NCBI GenBank assembly: GCA_037447655.1 | Contig: JBBHKE010000138.1 | Coordinates: forward strand, 1 to 49,632 | Direction of reading: 5' to 3' | DNA from: Zygnema cylindricum | Taxonomy: Eukaryota; Streptophyta; Zygnematophyceae; Zygnematales; Zygnemataceae | Length of the DNA stretch: 49,632 nucleotides | Shown: positions 39,192 to 49,632 of the stretch, piece by piece | How positions within the stretch are numbered: position 1 is the stretch's first letter | Layout of the letters: each line of letters opens with the position of its first letter | The notes under the pieces: model-generated | The model's database searches: none | Told to the model about the DNA's origin: nothing | What the model saw: only the letters and a program-made list of their open reading frames with translations | Made by a program: the position numbers and the translations under genes

Positions 39192-39745
39192 GGGGAAACT
39201 CTAATTCCTACTAAGCAGGAAAAATGGCAAGAATCTTTGAGAATCTTTGAGTTCGTCAACAATCTTCTACGATTTCGGCTTTCTAGGACGATGAAGGCTA
39301 AAGAATGTTACTCAAAAGGCTAAAGAATACGTATGCCTTTATGATCTTAGTGGTACATAAAATGAGGCGAAACTTCCACTCGCCTTCAATTTGAGGCGTT
39401 TCTCCGCACGCTGTACAATTTTTGTGACTTCGTAATGTCCGTACGCCACATTGTCGACGTGTCGAAACCCTAAATTACCTTTCGCTGTCGCACAGAATTT
39501 GCGGTTTCGTTTTTCGTCTTCCCACCTGCCGACAGGTGGCCAATATTTTTCATACGCCGTGTGTGTGAAGACACGTGTTTATGAGAGAGACGGCCCTGTA
39601 CGGAAATCAGCCACGCAAAACATTACGCACAGGCTGTAAACGTGCAGTGTGTTTTTTTTTTGGTATTCGCGCACAAAAATTGTAAAAATACTTCAGACAC
39701 GTGCGACAGTGTCTGCCTATTCGCTCACCTTACTGGACTTTATTT
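39192..39745. other. intergenic region upstream of the RING gene
   Basis: It holds the putative RING promoter on minus. A hairpin CCACCTG-CCGA-CAGGTGG lies near 39522-39539. No coding exon recognised. Confidence 0.4.
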
Positions 39746-39769
39746 CAAATCACCTCGCGAGGTGATTTG
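39746..39769. repeat. 24-bp perfect palindrome, copy 2
   Basis: CAAATCACCTCG and its exact reverse complement CGAGGTGATTTG, centred on CG|CG. It shares its 18-bp core and the outer A/T steps with 25398-25421. Confidence 0.9.
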
Positions 39770-39877
39770 ATGTAAAGTTTGAACATGTGTTGAAAGGACG
39801 CGAAAGTGGGTCGAAATACGCTAAACGACAAACTACTGTACGTATAAAGTTTCAGGGTAACGCAACTTGTACGGTGG

Positions 39878-39985
39878 TAATTTCTATTTTTCGGTACGGC
39901 TGCGGATTTTCTCGTTTTTTTCTAAGTTATGGAGGAAAACGACAGAAAATAACTGTAACTTTAGCACATGCGAAAATACCCTAAA
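39878..39985 (+). repeat. dispersed repeat linked to palindrome, copy 2
   Basis: Aligns with 25551-25660, sharing GATTTTCTCGTT, ATGGAGGAAAACGAC-type and ATACCCTA wording. Confidence 0.55.
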
Positions 39986-40222
39986 GCTGACAAAAAAGTG
40001 AAAAACGTTGTTGAGTTTTGTGTACTGTACCTTTGAAAAGTGCTTGAAAGTGCGAGTAATAAAGTACATAAAAATTAGATCAGTGCGTAAGGCACTAAAC
40101 AAAATATAATAAAGTATAAAATGCGCACTAAAAGTGTAATTATCTTAAGCAATCCGGACAGCGCTAGTCGGGTTTTTTCTGATACTGTTTCCTTGTAGCG
40201 TCATTCTGTTACATTATCGCAC

Positions 40223-40443
40223 TACACCGTGTATCGCTATTAGTGCTCATAATTTTTTCACCACTTAAAATATATTTTCTCCGTACACTTTTGTCCTCAA
40301 TTCAATTTGAGACCGTCAATCGGAATCTGAGGATCTTAACTTTCAATATCAACCGTCAGATTTAAAAACCGACATTCGTGTACGGATAAAAGATGTTCAA
40401 AGAGACGAAAAAAACATTAACACTAATAGCGATTCACGGTGTA
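40223..40443. mobile_element. MITE (TACAC family), type copy, upstream of lyase gene
   Basis: The best-preserved copy: left end TACACCGTGTATCGCTATTA and right end TAATAGCGATTCACGGTGTA are inverted repeats with few mismatches over about 28 bases. TA at each edge could be a TA target duplication, as in Tc1/mariner-type MITEs (inference). It ends 139 bases before the lyase ATG. Confidence 0.85.
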
Positions 40444-40582
40444 CAGAACTAGTCGAATATCGATGATCACATTTACGATATCCATATATCGGGGTTCAAA
40501 ATTTTTCTTCCTCTCTGTCTTTCTTCCTCTCTTCCTCTCCCTTTCTCTGTCCCTCCCTCTCTCCCTCACGTGTGTGCTGACC

Positions 40583-43500
40583 ATGGCAGCCAATCCTTGT
40601 TTTCTAGGCCTACCGTCCTCCCTTCTCCCTCCTACCACTCTCACTTCTAGAGACTGTACTTTTTTTTGTACGAACGGACAGCTCCCAACCAGTCTCTCCC
40701 TCTCGTACATCCGGAAGCCTCTCATGGATGCCTCTAAAGGAAATCCCTTGGAACGTAGGGTATGTAATAGGGTTAGAATTTTTCCACACTATTAAATTTC
40801 TTCCCTCGTTTTGAGGGTAAAACGTGTGTAATCGTACAATTCGTAACAAAATTTATGTTGTCCAAAGTCATTATGTTACAGACAAAAAAATTTGGAAGTG
40901 TTTGAGATTCATTTTTATTCAGAATTCTTAAACATTCTTCAGTGATATGTTCAATATTTGGTTGTTTTTCTTCTTTACTAAGTAAATTTCTTCTTATTTT
41001 TCTTCTTAACTAATTATTTCCTTGTTTTTCTTCTTAACTAAGTAATTTTTTGAGATTTCTTTGCAGGTGATGATTGCAAGATTAGCTGAAGGTGAATCTG
41101 AAGTCGATATGGCAGTGGAGGCGATAACTAAAGCTGTCAATATCCCTAAAACCGATGATGGAGGTAAACTTTTCTTTTGGTTTCTCACGAGTACACCTCA
41201 CATCACTGTTAAAGTTAGTGAATTGTTAGTGGATTTAGAATCAACTACACTAAATTTTGTTCGGCAACCACACTAAACTATGTTTTCCAGTCACACTAAA
41301 TTATTTTTCGCAACCACACTAAAAAGGGACTACCCTAAATTATGTTTTGCAACTATGCTAATTATGTTTTGCAATGTGGCTCATTGTGGACCACTTGAAC
41401 AAATGGTTTTTCTTAACACTAATTTACGTTTTGAATCAAAAAACACGCACTTGGATTAGTGTCATTAACTATAGTAACATGTTTAAGGTGTTACCTGAAC
41501 TGGTTTTTTCTTTCCTTTTGTTGCAATGATCTTTATGTTCGTTTGCACAACAAGTGACGTTACTCTCATTTGTCACATAGGTATTGAGTTGATTGTTTTT
41601 GGGCTGTGTTTTTGCTGATGGTCTCGATGACAGACATTTCTTTAGTGTCGTCTTTCTCCGATTATGGAGTTTAACTTTTCATTTTTTTTCTGCATGAGTA
41701 CACCTTTCATCGCTGTCAAAGTTAGTGAATTGTTGCCGGTAAAGCGGATTTGGATCAATCACACTAAATTATGTTTTTGCAACTTCGCTTATTTTGGACC
41801 ACTTAAACAATCAGTGTTATCAACACTACTTCATGTTTTTGAGTCAGAAATCCAGATATTTTTCTAATGTCCTTGTTCTTAAAGCATTTTTGAGCACATT
41901 TTTTAACGAAGCATGTTTAAGGAGACTTCAAGAAAGGATGCTTGAAGAATCACACAGATATTGGAAAATAATTCCAGCGTGAGTTGCTGTTAGCGCTAAT
42001 AACACTAATTTGGTGCCAGTTTTTTCCTGGGCTTTGAACACTACTTTTTTTAAAGTTACATTTTTGAGCTGCTCAAAATTGTCCACATCATTCGGATCCA
42101 GAAATATTATTTTTAACAATAAAACAGTCTTTGTACTAATGAGTTCTTAACACTCAGAGTGATTCATGGTGTAGCATTGTTATACATGCCGAGGTTGAAT
42201 TCAACCAGTTACACTAAAAACCTTATGAGCGTCGGTATGTTTTTCGCCACTTAAAGCAACTTTTCTCCATATACACTTTGCATATTATTAATCCGATGGT
42301 CGTGATGGAAAGATAAGATTCTTGCCTTTCGATTGACGGTCTCCAAACGGAAATCTGACATGTGTACACGTGGAAAAGTTGATTAAAGTGGCGGCATTTG
42401 CAACCCCTGGAAGCTCTTAGCAGAGATCTTTCGGTGTTTTATTGCAGTTTTCTGATACTTGAGATTAAGCACACCGATGAAAAGGATATGGGAGACAGGC
42501 AAATTGGAGGATGGGTTGGAAGTTGGAGAAGAGAAACAATGATATATATGATTTTCAATGCCATGAATCTCTCTAAAATTGCTGTTTTGTGTTGGGGACT
42601 ATGGAATTGCAGCGAGTGGGCAACGAGGTCTTTCCACGGAGATCCTTCATTTCAGCAATGACTTTGACCCGTTTGGAGCACTTAGTACTCCACTGTATCA
42701 AACAGCAACTTTTAAACAGGTTAGTAGCAACCCAATTTAGTCTTGACAGGTATCAATTGCAGTCTGTTTGTTTGTAAAGTTTTGGCGCACGCAGATTCAA
42801 AAGGATTTGCTTTGTTTACAAGTGATGAGTTAATGAATTGTAAATATCTAAATTGGGCGATTTTTATACTTCAGATTTGTGAGTGTTTTTGATGTGATAC
42901 GTCAATCTGGTATCATGTCACGAGGCTATTGTTGATCACTGTTTGCTTTGATTTTTTTTTTTTTGGGGAAGTTTGGTATGCATTCTGTCAATTCCGCCAT
43001 AGGTATGATTTTTAGATGAGCTTTGACTTAGCTGGTATCTGTGTAGTTTTCAAGAATGTTTTTAAGGTAGATAGGCGCTCGATATTTTTCGCCAGTGGAA
43101 AGTTAAGATGCTTTTTTGCAGTATTCTTGAACACTGGATAGACATTGTGTTTAAACCAAAGGTTCAATTCTGTTATCCAATGTTTTTTAGAAAATAAAAA
43201 ACTCATTGTAAAGAATTTGCCTGTTTTATATTATTTGCTGATATCGTCTGTGTGACTCTTTTATATGCGAGGTTACTTGCAGTTAGTCGTTGTAGAGAAG
43301 GTTTATCAATCCAGACGGTTTTCACTCTTTAATGTCTATTTTTTTTCAATTAAAAATGTTTTTTGGTGTTTTTTTTTTCCTTACCAAGATAAATCTTTAT
43401 GTTTCTTGTGTCTTCCTTATGATGTGATTTTTGTTTCTGTGCCGATTCCGGCAAGTTATTCACTCTATGAGTCCATATTGAGTGTGTTTGGCAAAATTTA

Positions 43501-45276
43501 TATCTTTAGATTATATCGTTTATATATATTTTTTAGATTTGTGCTGTTAAATTTATCAGTGTCTCTGTGTTTCTGTTCTTGTAGCCTTCTGCAACTGAAA
43601 ATGGGCAGTATGACTATACAAGGAGCGGAAACCCGACTCGAGATACGTTGGAAAAGTGAGAACAGTTTTTTGTTACTGGTGTTGTCACCATAGACAGTTC
43701 TTTTTTACAGGTTTTGAGTGTTTTATTTTTGGGTATTGAAAGATGATTACGGAGAACTTGTTCGTGGCACAATGAGCGAAGGGATTTTGTTGTGATTGGC
43801 AGCATTCAAGACTTCTGGCTGTCTTCAAATTTTGTTTTGTTTTTTAGCTGGCGACAGTGGAAGAATGTCAAAGGTGATTATAATGAAAAAGACATTTGAA
43901 AGCACCCATCAATGAGACTCCTTTTCTTTTTCCAATATTGAAACTGTCAAAAAAGCTCTCTGGCATCTGTTAGATAAAGATTGGACAATCACCTCTTCTC
44001 CGTCTGCCACAATCTCCAGTAATCTCGTATGGGTGCCATACAATGTACCTTCAATATGAATTTTTTTTTATGACTAGCTCCAGCTGAGGCGACGTATCTT
44101 TGTTGATATAGTAAGAAGTCGAATCGATTAGGAAATCCTTTCTCAAATCTCTCAAATGTTCAGTTGCCATTTTACGGTCTGTGCATGAAAGAACCTAAAA
44201 AAATGTTTCTTGTTCTTTTTCAGAGAGCCTCCTTTCCATGAGCTGGACTGTGCAGTTCATATCTTTTTCATGGAAAGCATGAAATATATGCTATAACATT
44301 GGGATATTGCAGTTTTGGTACAGGCTTCTGGCAAAGGTAGAAGGAGCAAAACGGGCGTTCACATTTAGCACAGGAATGGCGGCTTTGGCAACTGTAACGA
44401 AACTGAAGGAGCTGGTGAGCACACAATCACGAGAATCCGATTAAAGATGATGTTACACCGATTCTTGTCTAAAGGCTAAGAACCTTGCAGAGATGAAAAG
44501 TGGGGAGAAATGTCTAGGAAAGTCATCAAAAGAAAGAAGGAAGGAAAGGAAGGAGGATCTATGGAGTAGGAGGAAGGGAGGGGAGAAAGGGAAATGGGAT
44601 AGGGAGGGATAACGTTATGTATAGGGCTGGAGATCTCAGGAGTCTTTATGCAGATTATCTCACGGGTTCCACGATTTGGGGTAACAGTCAAGTGAGTGAC
44701 TTTGAATATTCTTTTTCTTTTCTAAATTTGAGTTAGAGCTTTGTTTCTGTTAAGCATTAATACTTTCTGAGAGAAAGATGGAAGGCGCTCTCTCTCTCTC
44801 ACCCACCCTTTCTCCTTCTCTGTCTCCTGTCTACTCGTCCTCTTCCCTCTCCCCTCCTCTTCCCTCTCTCCTCTTCTTCCCTCTCCTCTGCTTTCTCTCC
44901 AATCACGGCTCACTGAGTATTCTTCTCCCTTTTCTGAAGAATCTCTTACGATTTCTTGATGATTTTCTATTTTTTTTTTCTTCTTGAAGACCTTCGCCTC
45001 AGACAGTTCCACTCCCTTTTTGAAGTTTCTCTGACTTTATTCATTTGATACATTCAGTATATTATTATTATTTTTTTTATTATTATTTTCTTTCTGTGGG
45101 CCACAGGCGTGTGGACACCAGCGATTTAGAGTCTGTGAAGGCTGCCATTGGTCCGAAAACGAAGCTGGTTATGATGGAGAGTCCTACCAATCCTCGATGC
45201 TTGATCAGTGATATCCAGGTGAGGAGTCTACTACTTTTTCCTTTTTTCCTCTGAAGGCAAGTATTTGCCCCACTTC

Positions 45277-45327
<51 letters not shown>

Positions 45328-48300
45328 CTCCTCTCTCCCTCTCTTGCTTCCTCCCTCCCTCCCTCCCTCCCTCCCTCCCTCTCTGTCTCTCTCTCCCTCT
45401 CCCCTGGCTACCACACACACAACCTGCCATCGTTGCTACTTAACTGCATGTAACTGCTTGATTTTTCCTTTACGGTTTTTGTGGCTACTATAGGATCGTA
45501 AGCTGAGGCTTTATTTTGTTTTACAAGAGGATGGTGGTGAATCTTCATCCTTGAGCTTGGTGGTGAATCCTCATCATTTTATCTTACAACATCCTTCATT
45601 TTGTTTTACAACATCTTTTTCTTTATTTTACAACATCCTTTACTTTCTTTTACAACATCCTTTACTTTCTTTTACAACATCCTTTACTTTCTTTTACAAC
45701 ATCCTTTACTTTCTTTTATAACATCCTTTACTTTATTTTACAAGAGGATGGGAGTAAATGCTGGGCTGCGTGTGGAAGGCAATAGCTGAAGCTGCTCATG
45801 AAGTGGGCGCTCTTCTTCTAGTGGATAACAGTATTATGTCTCCCGTACTTTCCAAGCCTCTCTCTCTTGGAGCCGGTGAGTGCTTCTTTCTTTTTTCTTC
45901 TGTCACTGTCTGAGTCCACCTCCAGTTAGTAAAATCCATAGAATTTTTAGGGTTCCTCTAGTTGGTAAATCCAGAGTGTTTTACTGAACCTCGGGTAAAA
46001 AGAAGCTATGGTCTTTATCTGTACCTCCAGTAAAAAGAATCCATAGTATTTTATTGTACCTTGTATTTTGCTGTATATTCTTGTACAGCTACTAAATGTT
46101 TAATGTTTAGATCTAAGTGGCATTCGTATGAATTTATACTGAAAAAACGGCGTGAAGGGTGAGCCGTGACAACTGAATGAATTCAAAGAAGAACGGAACT
46201 GTTATTAGTGGTGAAATATAGCCTGGTTACACTATTGAAAATTACCCAAGTTTGGTGAGTAATCATACAGTTCTATTAGTAACCGTGCATACGGTATTAA
46301 AAAAACTGCACAAGGTGTACGGTTACAACCGTTTTATATACTAAGCGAATGGAATTTTCGATGATGAAACCAGGCTAAATTTGCGGGCCTCTCCCTCTCC
46401 GTCTCCCTCTCCCTCTTTTACTTCCTCTGACTACTTCTTCCCCTCCCACTCCCTCTCTCTTCTTTTACCCTTAAAACAGAGTATTATCGCTAAACGTGCA
46501 AATCATATAAATTATTTTTTTCCACGAAGTGCAGTTTTCTAACTTAAAATTTAAAAATGAACATTTTTTTCCATTTGAAACAAGTCTGAATAATTCCCAT
46601 TTTATTGAATACTCGTAATTTCTTGGTTCAGAAAACCAAGAAAAGTGCTTTTTCTATCCACTGTACATGTTGGGATGGATTGATATGGATGAACTCTCCA
46701 CTGTTGTTTACTTTTGTAAACTTGCATGTCTTTTTTCTTTGCGTGCATGTCTTTTTTCTTTTGCTACGATAAATGTAGCTATTTCGCCTTTCCTTTCTTT
46801 TTCATAATTTTGAGTTTTGCAAAAACTTATACGGGAAAAACTTGATGGTTTCGTGGGAATTGCAGATATAGTGATGCATTCAGCTACCAAGTTCATTTCA
46901 GGTCATAGTGATGTCATGGCTGGAGTTTTGGCAGTAAATGATGACAGGTATAATTGCCGACCCTTTCGTTTTTCCCTCCCTCTCCTTCGTTTTCCCCTCC
47001 CTCTCTCCTTTGTTTTTCCCTCCCTCTCCTTTGTTTGGTCATCACTGTCCTTTTTCGTCAGGATCTCTTTCTTTTAAAGAATTTTTTCATCGTTAAGGTT
47101 AATTACATCAGCTGTACACCTCATGTAAAGCATCCTTTATCATGTAAGCTTCAGAGCTTCTTTTGTTAATGGTTGGTGTTGATGGTTTTCAATAATAAAA
47201 GGTCTTTTATGATGTTTTGTTGCACTAAGCTTTTTGGTGTACGGTGAATTTTTGGGATGTTGATCCATAATTGTTTTCTGGTACATGTTTTGTGCATTTC
47301 TGGTAAATGTTTTATGCATTTCTGGTACTTTTCTATACAATTATGCACCAAAAAGGTATAATCTTGGTCAACATGTCGAGATTTCACCATAGTCCGGATA
47401 GTCTTCTGTACTACACGGTAAATTGCTACTAGGGTTAATAACAACAATTAATAACAACAATTTGTCGCCAGTATTTCTCAGCTGTTGACCAAAAAATGGT
47501 ACTAAAAACTAATTGCTCAAACAGTAATATATTGTCCATGTCATTTGTACCTAATTTAGAATCATCAACGTTAATTTTGGACTGACACTAATTTATTCTA
47601 ATATTGATTCAAGGTGCAGTTTCCAGTCCAAAAGAAGCTTTGGAGATGACAATTTCACTGCCCTACATAAGATTTCTACACCAATTTGTTAGAAAGGGAG
47701 TTAATTCACGTTTTTTTTTTTTTTTTTTGCAGATTGGCGCAAGAGTTGTACTTTCTACAAAATGCTGAGGGGACTGGTCTTGCCCCTTTCGACTGTTGGT
47801 TGTGCCTTAGAGGAGTAAAAACAATGCCTCTTAGAGTAGAAAGACAGCAGGTAAGAGAGGAAAAATACGATAGGTTTACTCACATCAAAGTGAAAAGCGT
47901 TGTTTGTAAGCTTTCGTATCTTTTTTAAAATGGTCTAATATATGTTACAAAGCTTTGTGCCTGAAAGCTGTGTTTTTTTGTCTTTTGTATACAAACAGCT
48001 TAGTTTTGGGCAAAAGAACACTAGGTGTCTCTTTTGACTTTTGTCTTTTGTCATTTTCTGACAGGCAAGTGCTCAGAAGCTCGCGGAGTTTTTGGCATCA
48101 CATCCCAAAATCACAAATGTGAACTATCCGGGTTTGGAAAACCATCCCAATAGGGAATTACACTTCAAGCAGGTGAGAGGGCAAAGGAAACGATATACAC
48201 AGTGGCACAGTTGTCTTTTTGTTGTTTTTTTGTTTTATTTCGGTTGTTTTGGTTGAAATAAATGAAAGGAGAGTCGAGTCTGGAGCTATCCATCTTTGTA

Positions 48301-49477
48301 GTTGATGGATATTGAGTATTGAGTTTGAGTATTGAACGCCGGGTGTTGTTCTTTTGGGATTTGATTCTGGTTGTGGATTTGATTTCGGGGACAAATATGG
48401 TGGGTAGTGAGGGAGAGAGGGTCAAGGGTGGAAGAGGCAGAGGGAGAGTGTCAAGGGTGAGAGACGGAAAGAGGGAGAGAGAGGGTTAAGGGTGAGAGTG
48501 GGAGAGTGGGAGAGATTGCCAAGGGTGAGAGAGGGAGAGAGAGAGAGAATGGTCAAGAGTCAGAGGGAGAGAGGGAGAGAGGGTCAAGGGGTAAGAGAGG
48601 GAGAGAGAGGGACAGAGGGAGAGAGGGAAAGAAGGGAGAGAGAGAGAGAAGGGAGAGGGGGTCAAGGGTGGGAGAGTGAGAGGGGAAGATGCTGACATGG
48701 AATAAGCAAAATGCAGTGTAAGGGACCAGGTTCAGTTTTTAGCTTCTCCACGGGATCTTTGGCGGTATCCAAACATGTGACAGAAAACACGAGGCTCGCC
48801 AATATTGCTGTCAGTTTTGGTGAGAAGTCGACTCAAATGACTATTCTATGACAGTCTACATGAGTTAAAGTGCCAAAAATTTGTATTGATGTTTTTTATT
48901 ATTTCTACACGGATACCCAAATAGTGTTTAATTCTATGACAGTCTTCTCAAATGACTATTTTATGAAGTCTACTTCAATTTTATGACAATTTTAAGTCAA
49001 ATTTATTACAATTATGCGAACAATTTTGCAACAACTTTATGACACATTTTATGAGAATTCTATGACGTGACAGTTGCATGTCAATTTTACGACAATTCTT
49101 TTACTATTCTATGACAAGGTAGAAATCAGGGAGGAAAAGGAAAGGTTCTGAGGAGAGCTTAGAGCTACAATCAAGGGAGAAGAAGATGCACGATTTGTTA
49201 CATTGTTTTAAGTAGGTCATTTATGTTGGTTCTTTATGTAGGTTCTGGGTATGGGAGGAGAGAGAGACAAGCAGTGAGTTAAGATAATTTATTGTCGAAA
49301 CTTCGAAGAACTATTAATAAACAGTAAAGTATTAAAACTTTCTTTTTTCAAATCATGTATCTTTTTGCAGGTAGTGTGAGCACTTCTATCAGCCTCCCTT
49401 GTTATATGTCCCATGCAAGTATTCCTGAGAAAGTGAGGAAAGAGAGAGGTCTTAATCCGGATCTCATAAGAATCTCG
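40583..49477 (+). CDS. CBL: cystathionine beta-lyase, plastid-type (3' end off window)
   Basis: Exons: 40583-40759, 41067-41163, 42613-42719, 43585-43655, 44324-44414, an unresolved exon ending 44691, then 45107-45218, 45779-45875, 46866-46947, 47733-47850, 48065-48172, 48717-48819, 49371-49477; at least one more follows. The enzyme is PLP-dependent (fold type I) and splits cystathionine into homocysteine, pyruvate and ammonia in methionine synthesis. Seen: a Ser/Thr-rich, acid-poor first exon of 59 codons that suits a plastid transit peptide, FDPFGALSTPLYQTATFKQ, YDYTRSGNPTRD, AFTFSTGMAAL, ESPTNPR, VDNSIMSPVLSKPLSLGA, the PLP-lysine motif HSATKFISGHSDVMAG, APFDCWLCLRGVKTM, and SLPCYMSHASIP. 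Phases match at all resolved junctions. Exon 6, which should carry the GDDLYGG loop, is disturbed by purine-rich sequence. Confidence 0.9.
41190..41850 (+). repeat. internal direct duplication in lyase intron 2
   Basis: 41193-41420 and 41690-41830 share GAGTACACCT, GTTAAAGTTAGTGAATTGTT, CACTAAATTATGTTTT-type and GGACCACTT words in the same order. The first unit is extended by further CACTAAATTATGTTTT copies. Confidence 0.6.
41974..42173. mobile_element. MITE (TACAC family) in lyase intron 2
   Basis: Left end AGCGTGAGTTGCTGTTAGCG; right end CAGAGTGATTCATGGTGTA. A worn but recognisable inverted pair. Confidence 0.6.
44493..44691 (+). other. disturbed lyase exon 6 with purine-rich interruption
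   Basis: ATGAAAAGTGGGGA (MKSG) at 44493 and GGGATAACGTTATG (GDNVM) at 44604, followed by GCTGGAGAT (AGD) at about 44625, read like one lyase exon cut by about 100 bases of AAGG/GGGA-rich sequence. The end of the exon (44654-44691, RVPRFGVTVK) joins the next exon in phase. The residues for DDLYGG are not visible in any frame. Confidence 0.5.
45279..45405 (+). repeat. (CT)n and (CCCT)n microsatellite
   Basis: Pure CT for about 45 bases, then TCCC units, in a lyase intron. Confidence 0.95.
45581..45745 (+). repeat. 22-bp minisatellite
   Basis: About seven units of TTTTACAACATCCTTTACTT type just upstream of a lyase exon (45779). Confidence 0.9.
47412..47618. mobile_element. MITE (TACAC family) in lyase intron
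   Basis: Left end TACACGGTAAATTGCTACTA; right end TAATATTGATTCAAGGTGCA. It lies 114 bases upstream of the exon at 47733. Confidence 0.6.
48401..48690 (+). repeat. purine-rich minisatellite (GGTCAAGGGTGAGAG)n
   Basis: Irregular units of 25-45 bases mixing GGTCAAGGGTGAGAG with GGGAGAGAG, ending 26 bases before a lyase exon. Confidence 0.9.
48930..49115 (+). repeat. degenerate TTCTATGACAATTTTA repeat
   Basis: About ten imperfect units around TATGACAA or TATGACAG in a lyase intron. Confidence 0.6.
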
Positions 49478-49518
49478 GTGAGTCTTTTGACCCTGTAATA
49501 TGGTAAAGACGGATTGTA

Positions 49519-49520
<2 letters not shown>

Positions 49521-49586
<66 letters not shown>

Positions 49587-49632
49587 CCTCTCTCTCTCCC
49601 TCTCTCTCTCCCTCTCTCTCTCCCTCCCTCTA
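49521..49632 (+). repeat. (CT)n microsatellite at window end
   Basis: A CT run with CCCT interruptions, reaching the end of the window inside a lyase intron. Confidence 0.95.

Noticed and set aside
40423-40725. Arg/Glu-rich open frame on minus over the lyase 5' end
   Set aside because: Antisense of the CT-rich 5' UTR and transit-peptide exon, which is supported by phase with exon 2.
44415-44653. Splice solution T|GTCTAGG...ATAG|GGAGGGATAACG for lyase exon 6
   Set aside because: It leaves the downstream join to the exon at 45107 out of frame.
45205-45420. Gly/Arg/Glu-rich open frame on minus
   Set aside because: A reading of the CT microsatellite within a lyase intron.
48486-48698. Ser/Leu/Pro-rich and Arg/Glu-rich open frames
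   Set aside because: Both are readings of the purine minisatellite in a lyase intron.

Overview
This is a eukaryotic nuclear window from the green-plant (streptophyte) lineage. The evidence is the proteins: a plant-type beta-tubulin with the two intron positions usual in plants, a CDKC kinase with a PITAIRE helix, and a plastid-type cystathionine beta-lyase with a Ser-rich N-terminus. Genes are split by long AT-rich GT-AG introns full of CT/GA microsatellites and transposon relics. A charophyte alga or an early-diverging land plant fits; the sequence does not let me name the species.

Layout. 1-3.1 kb: degenerate Ty1/copia remains (two LTRs, each preceded by a polypurine tract, with a piece of RNase H between them) and three related tRNA-derived SINE-like repeats. 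3.3-24.4 kb: a large inverted duplication. The left arm (about 3326-12998) carries a CDKC gene on + and the right arm (about 15141-24362) carries the same gene on -, 3' end to 3' end, with a 2.1 kb spacer holding a non-LTR retrotransposon fragment and a 157-bp direct repeat. The left copy is clearly a pseudogene (exon 1 frameshift, stops in exons 5 and 6, exon 10 deleted, early stop in exon 13). The right copy has all 13 exons but shows an extra base in exon 3 and several substitutions at normally conserved kinase residues. 24.4-28.2 kb: hAT-type relics and a palindromic repeat. 28193-30454: an intact four-exon beta-tubulin gene (445 aa). 30.5-33.6 kb: no gene recognised. 33603-39191 (-): a seven-exon RING-HC (C3HC4) protein of 241 aa, which I assembled by hand from splice sites and phases. 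40583 to the window end (+): a cystathionine beta-lyase gene whose last exon lies outside the window; one internal exon (about 44.5-44.7 kb) cannot be read cleanly.

A family of about 200-bp MITEs (ends TACACCGTGAATCGCTATTA, TA at both edges) recurs through the window, including a copy 140 bp upstream of the lyase start codon and one copy in each CDKC arm. The genes share no pathway: Pol II CTD kinase copies, a cytoskeletal protein, a putative ubiquitin ligase and a methionine-biosynthesis enzyme. The most unusual structure is the CDKC inverted repeat, which if transcribed through would give a long hairpin RNA matching CDKC. No CRISPR array, operon or prokaryotic feature is present.
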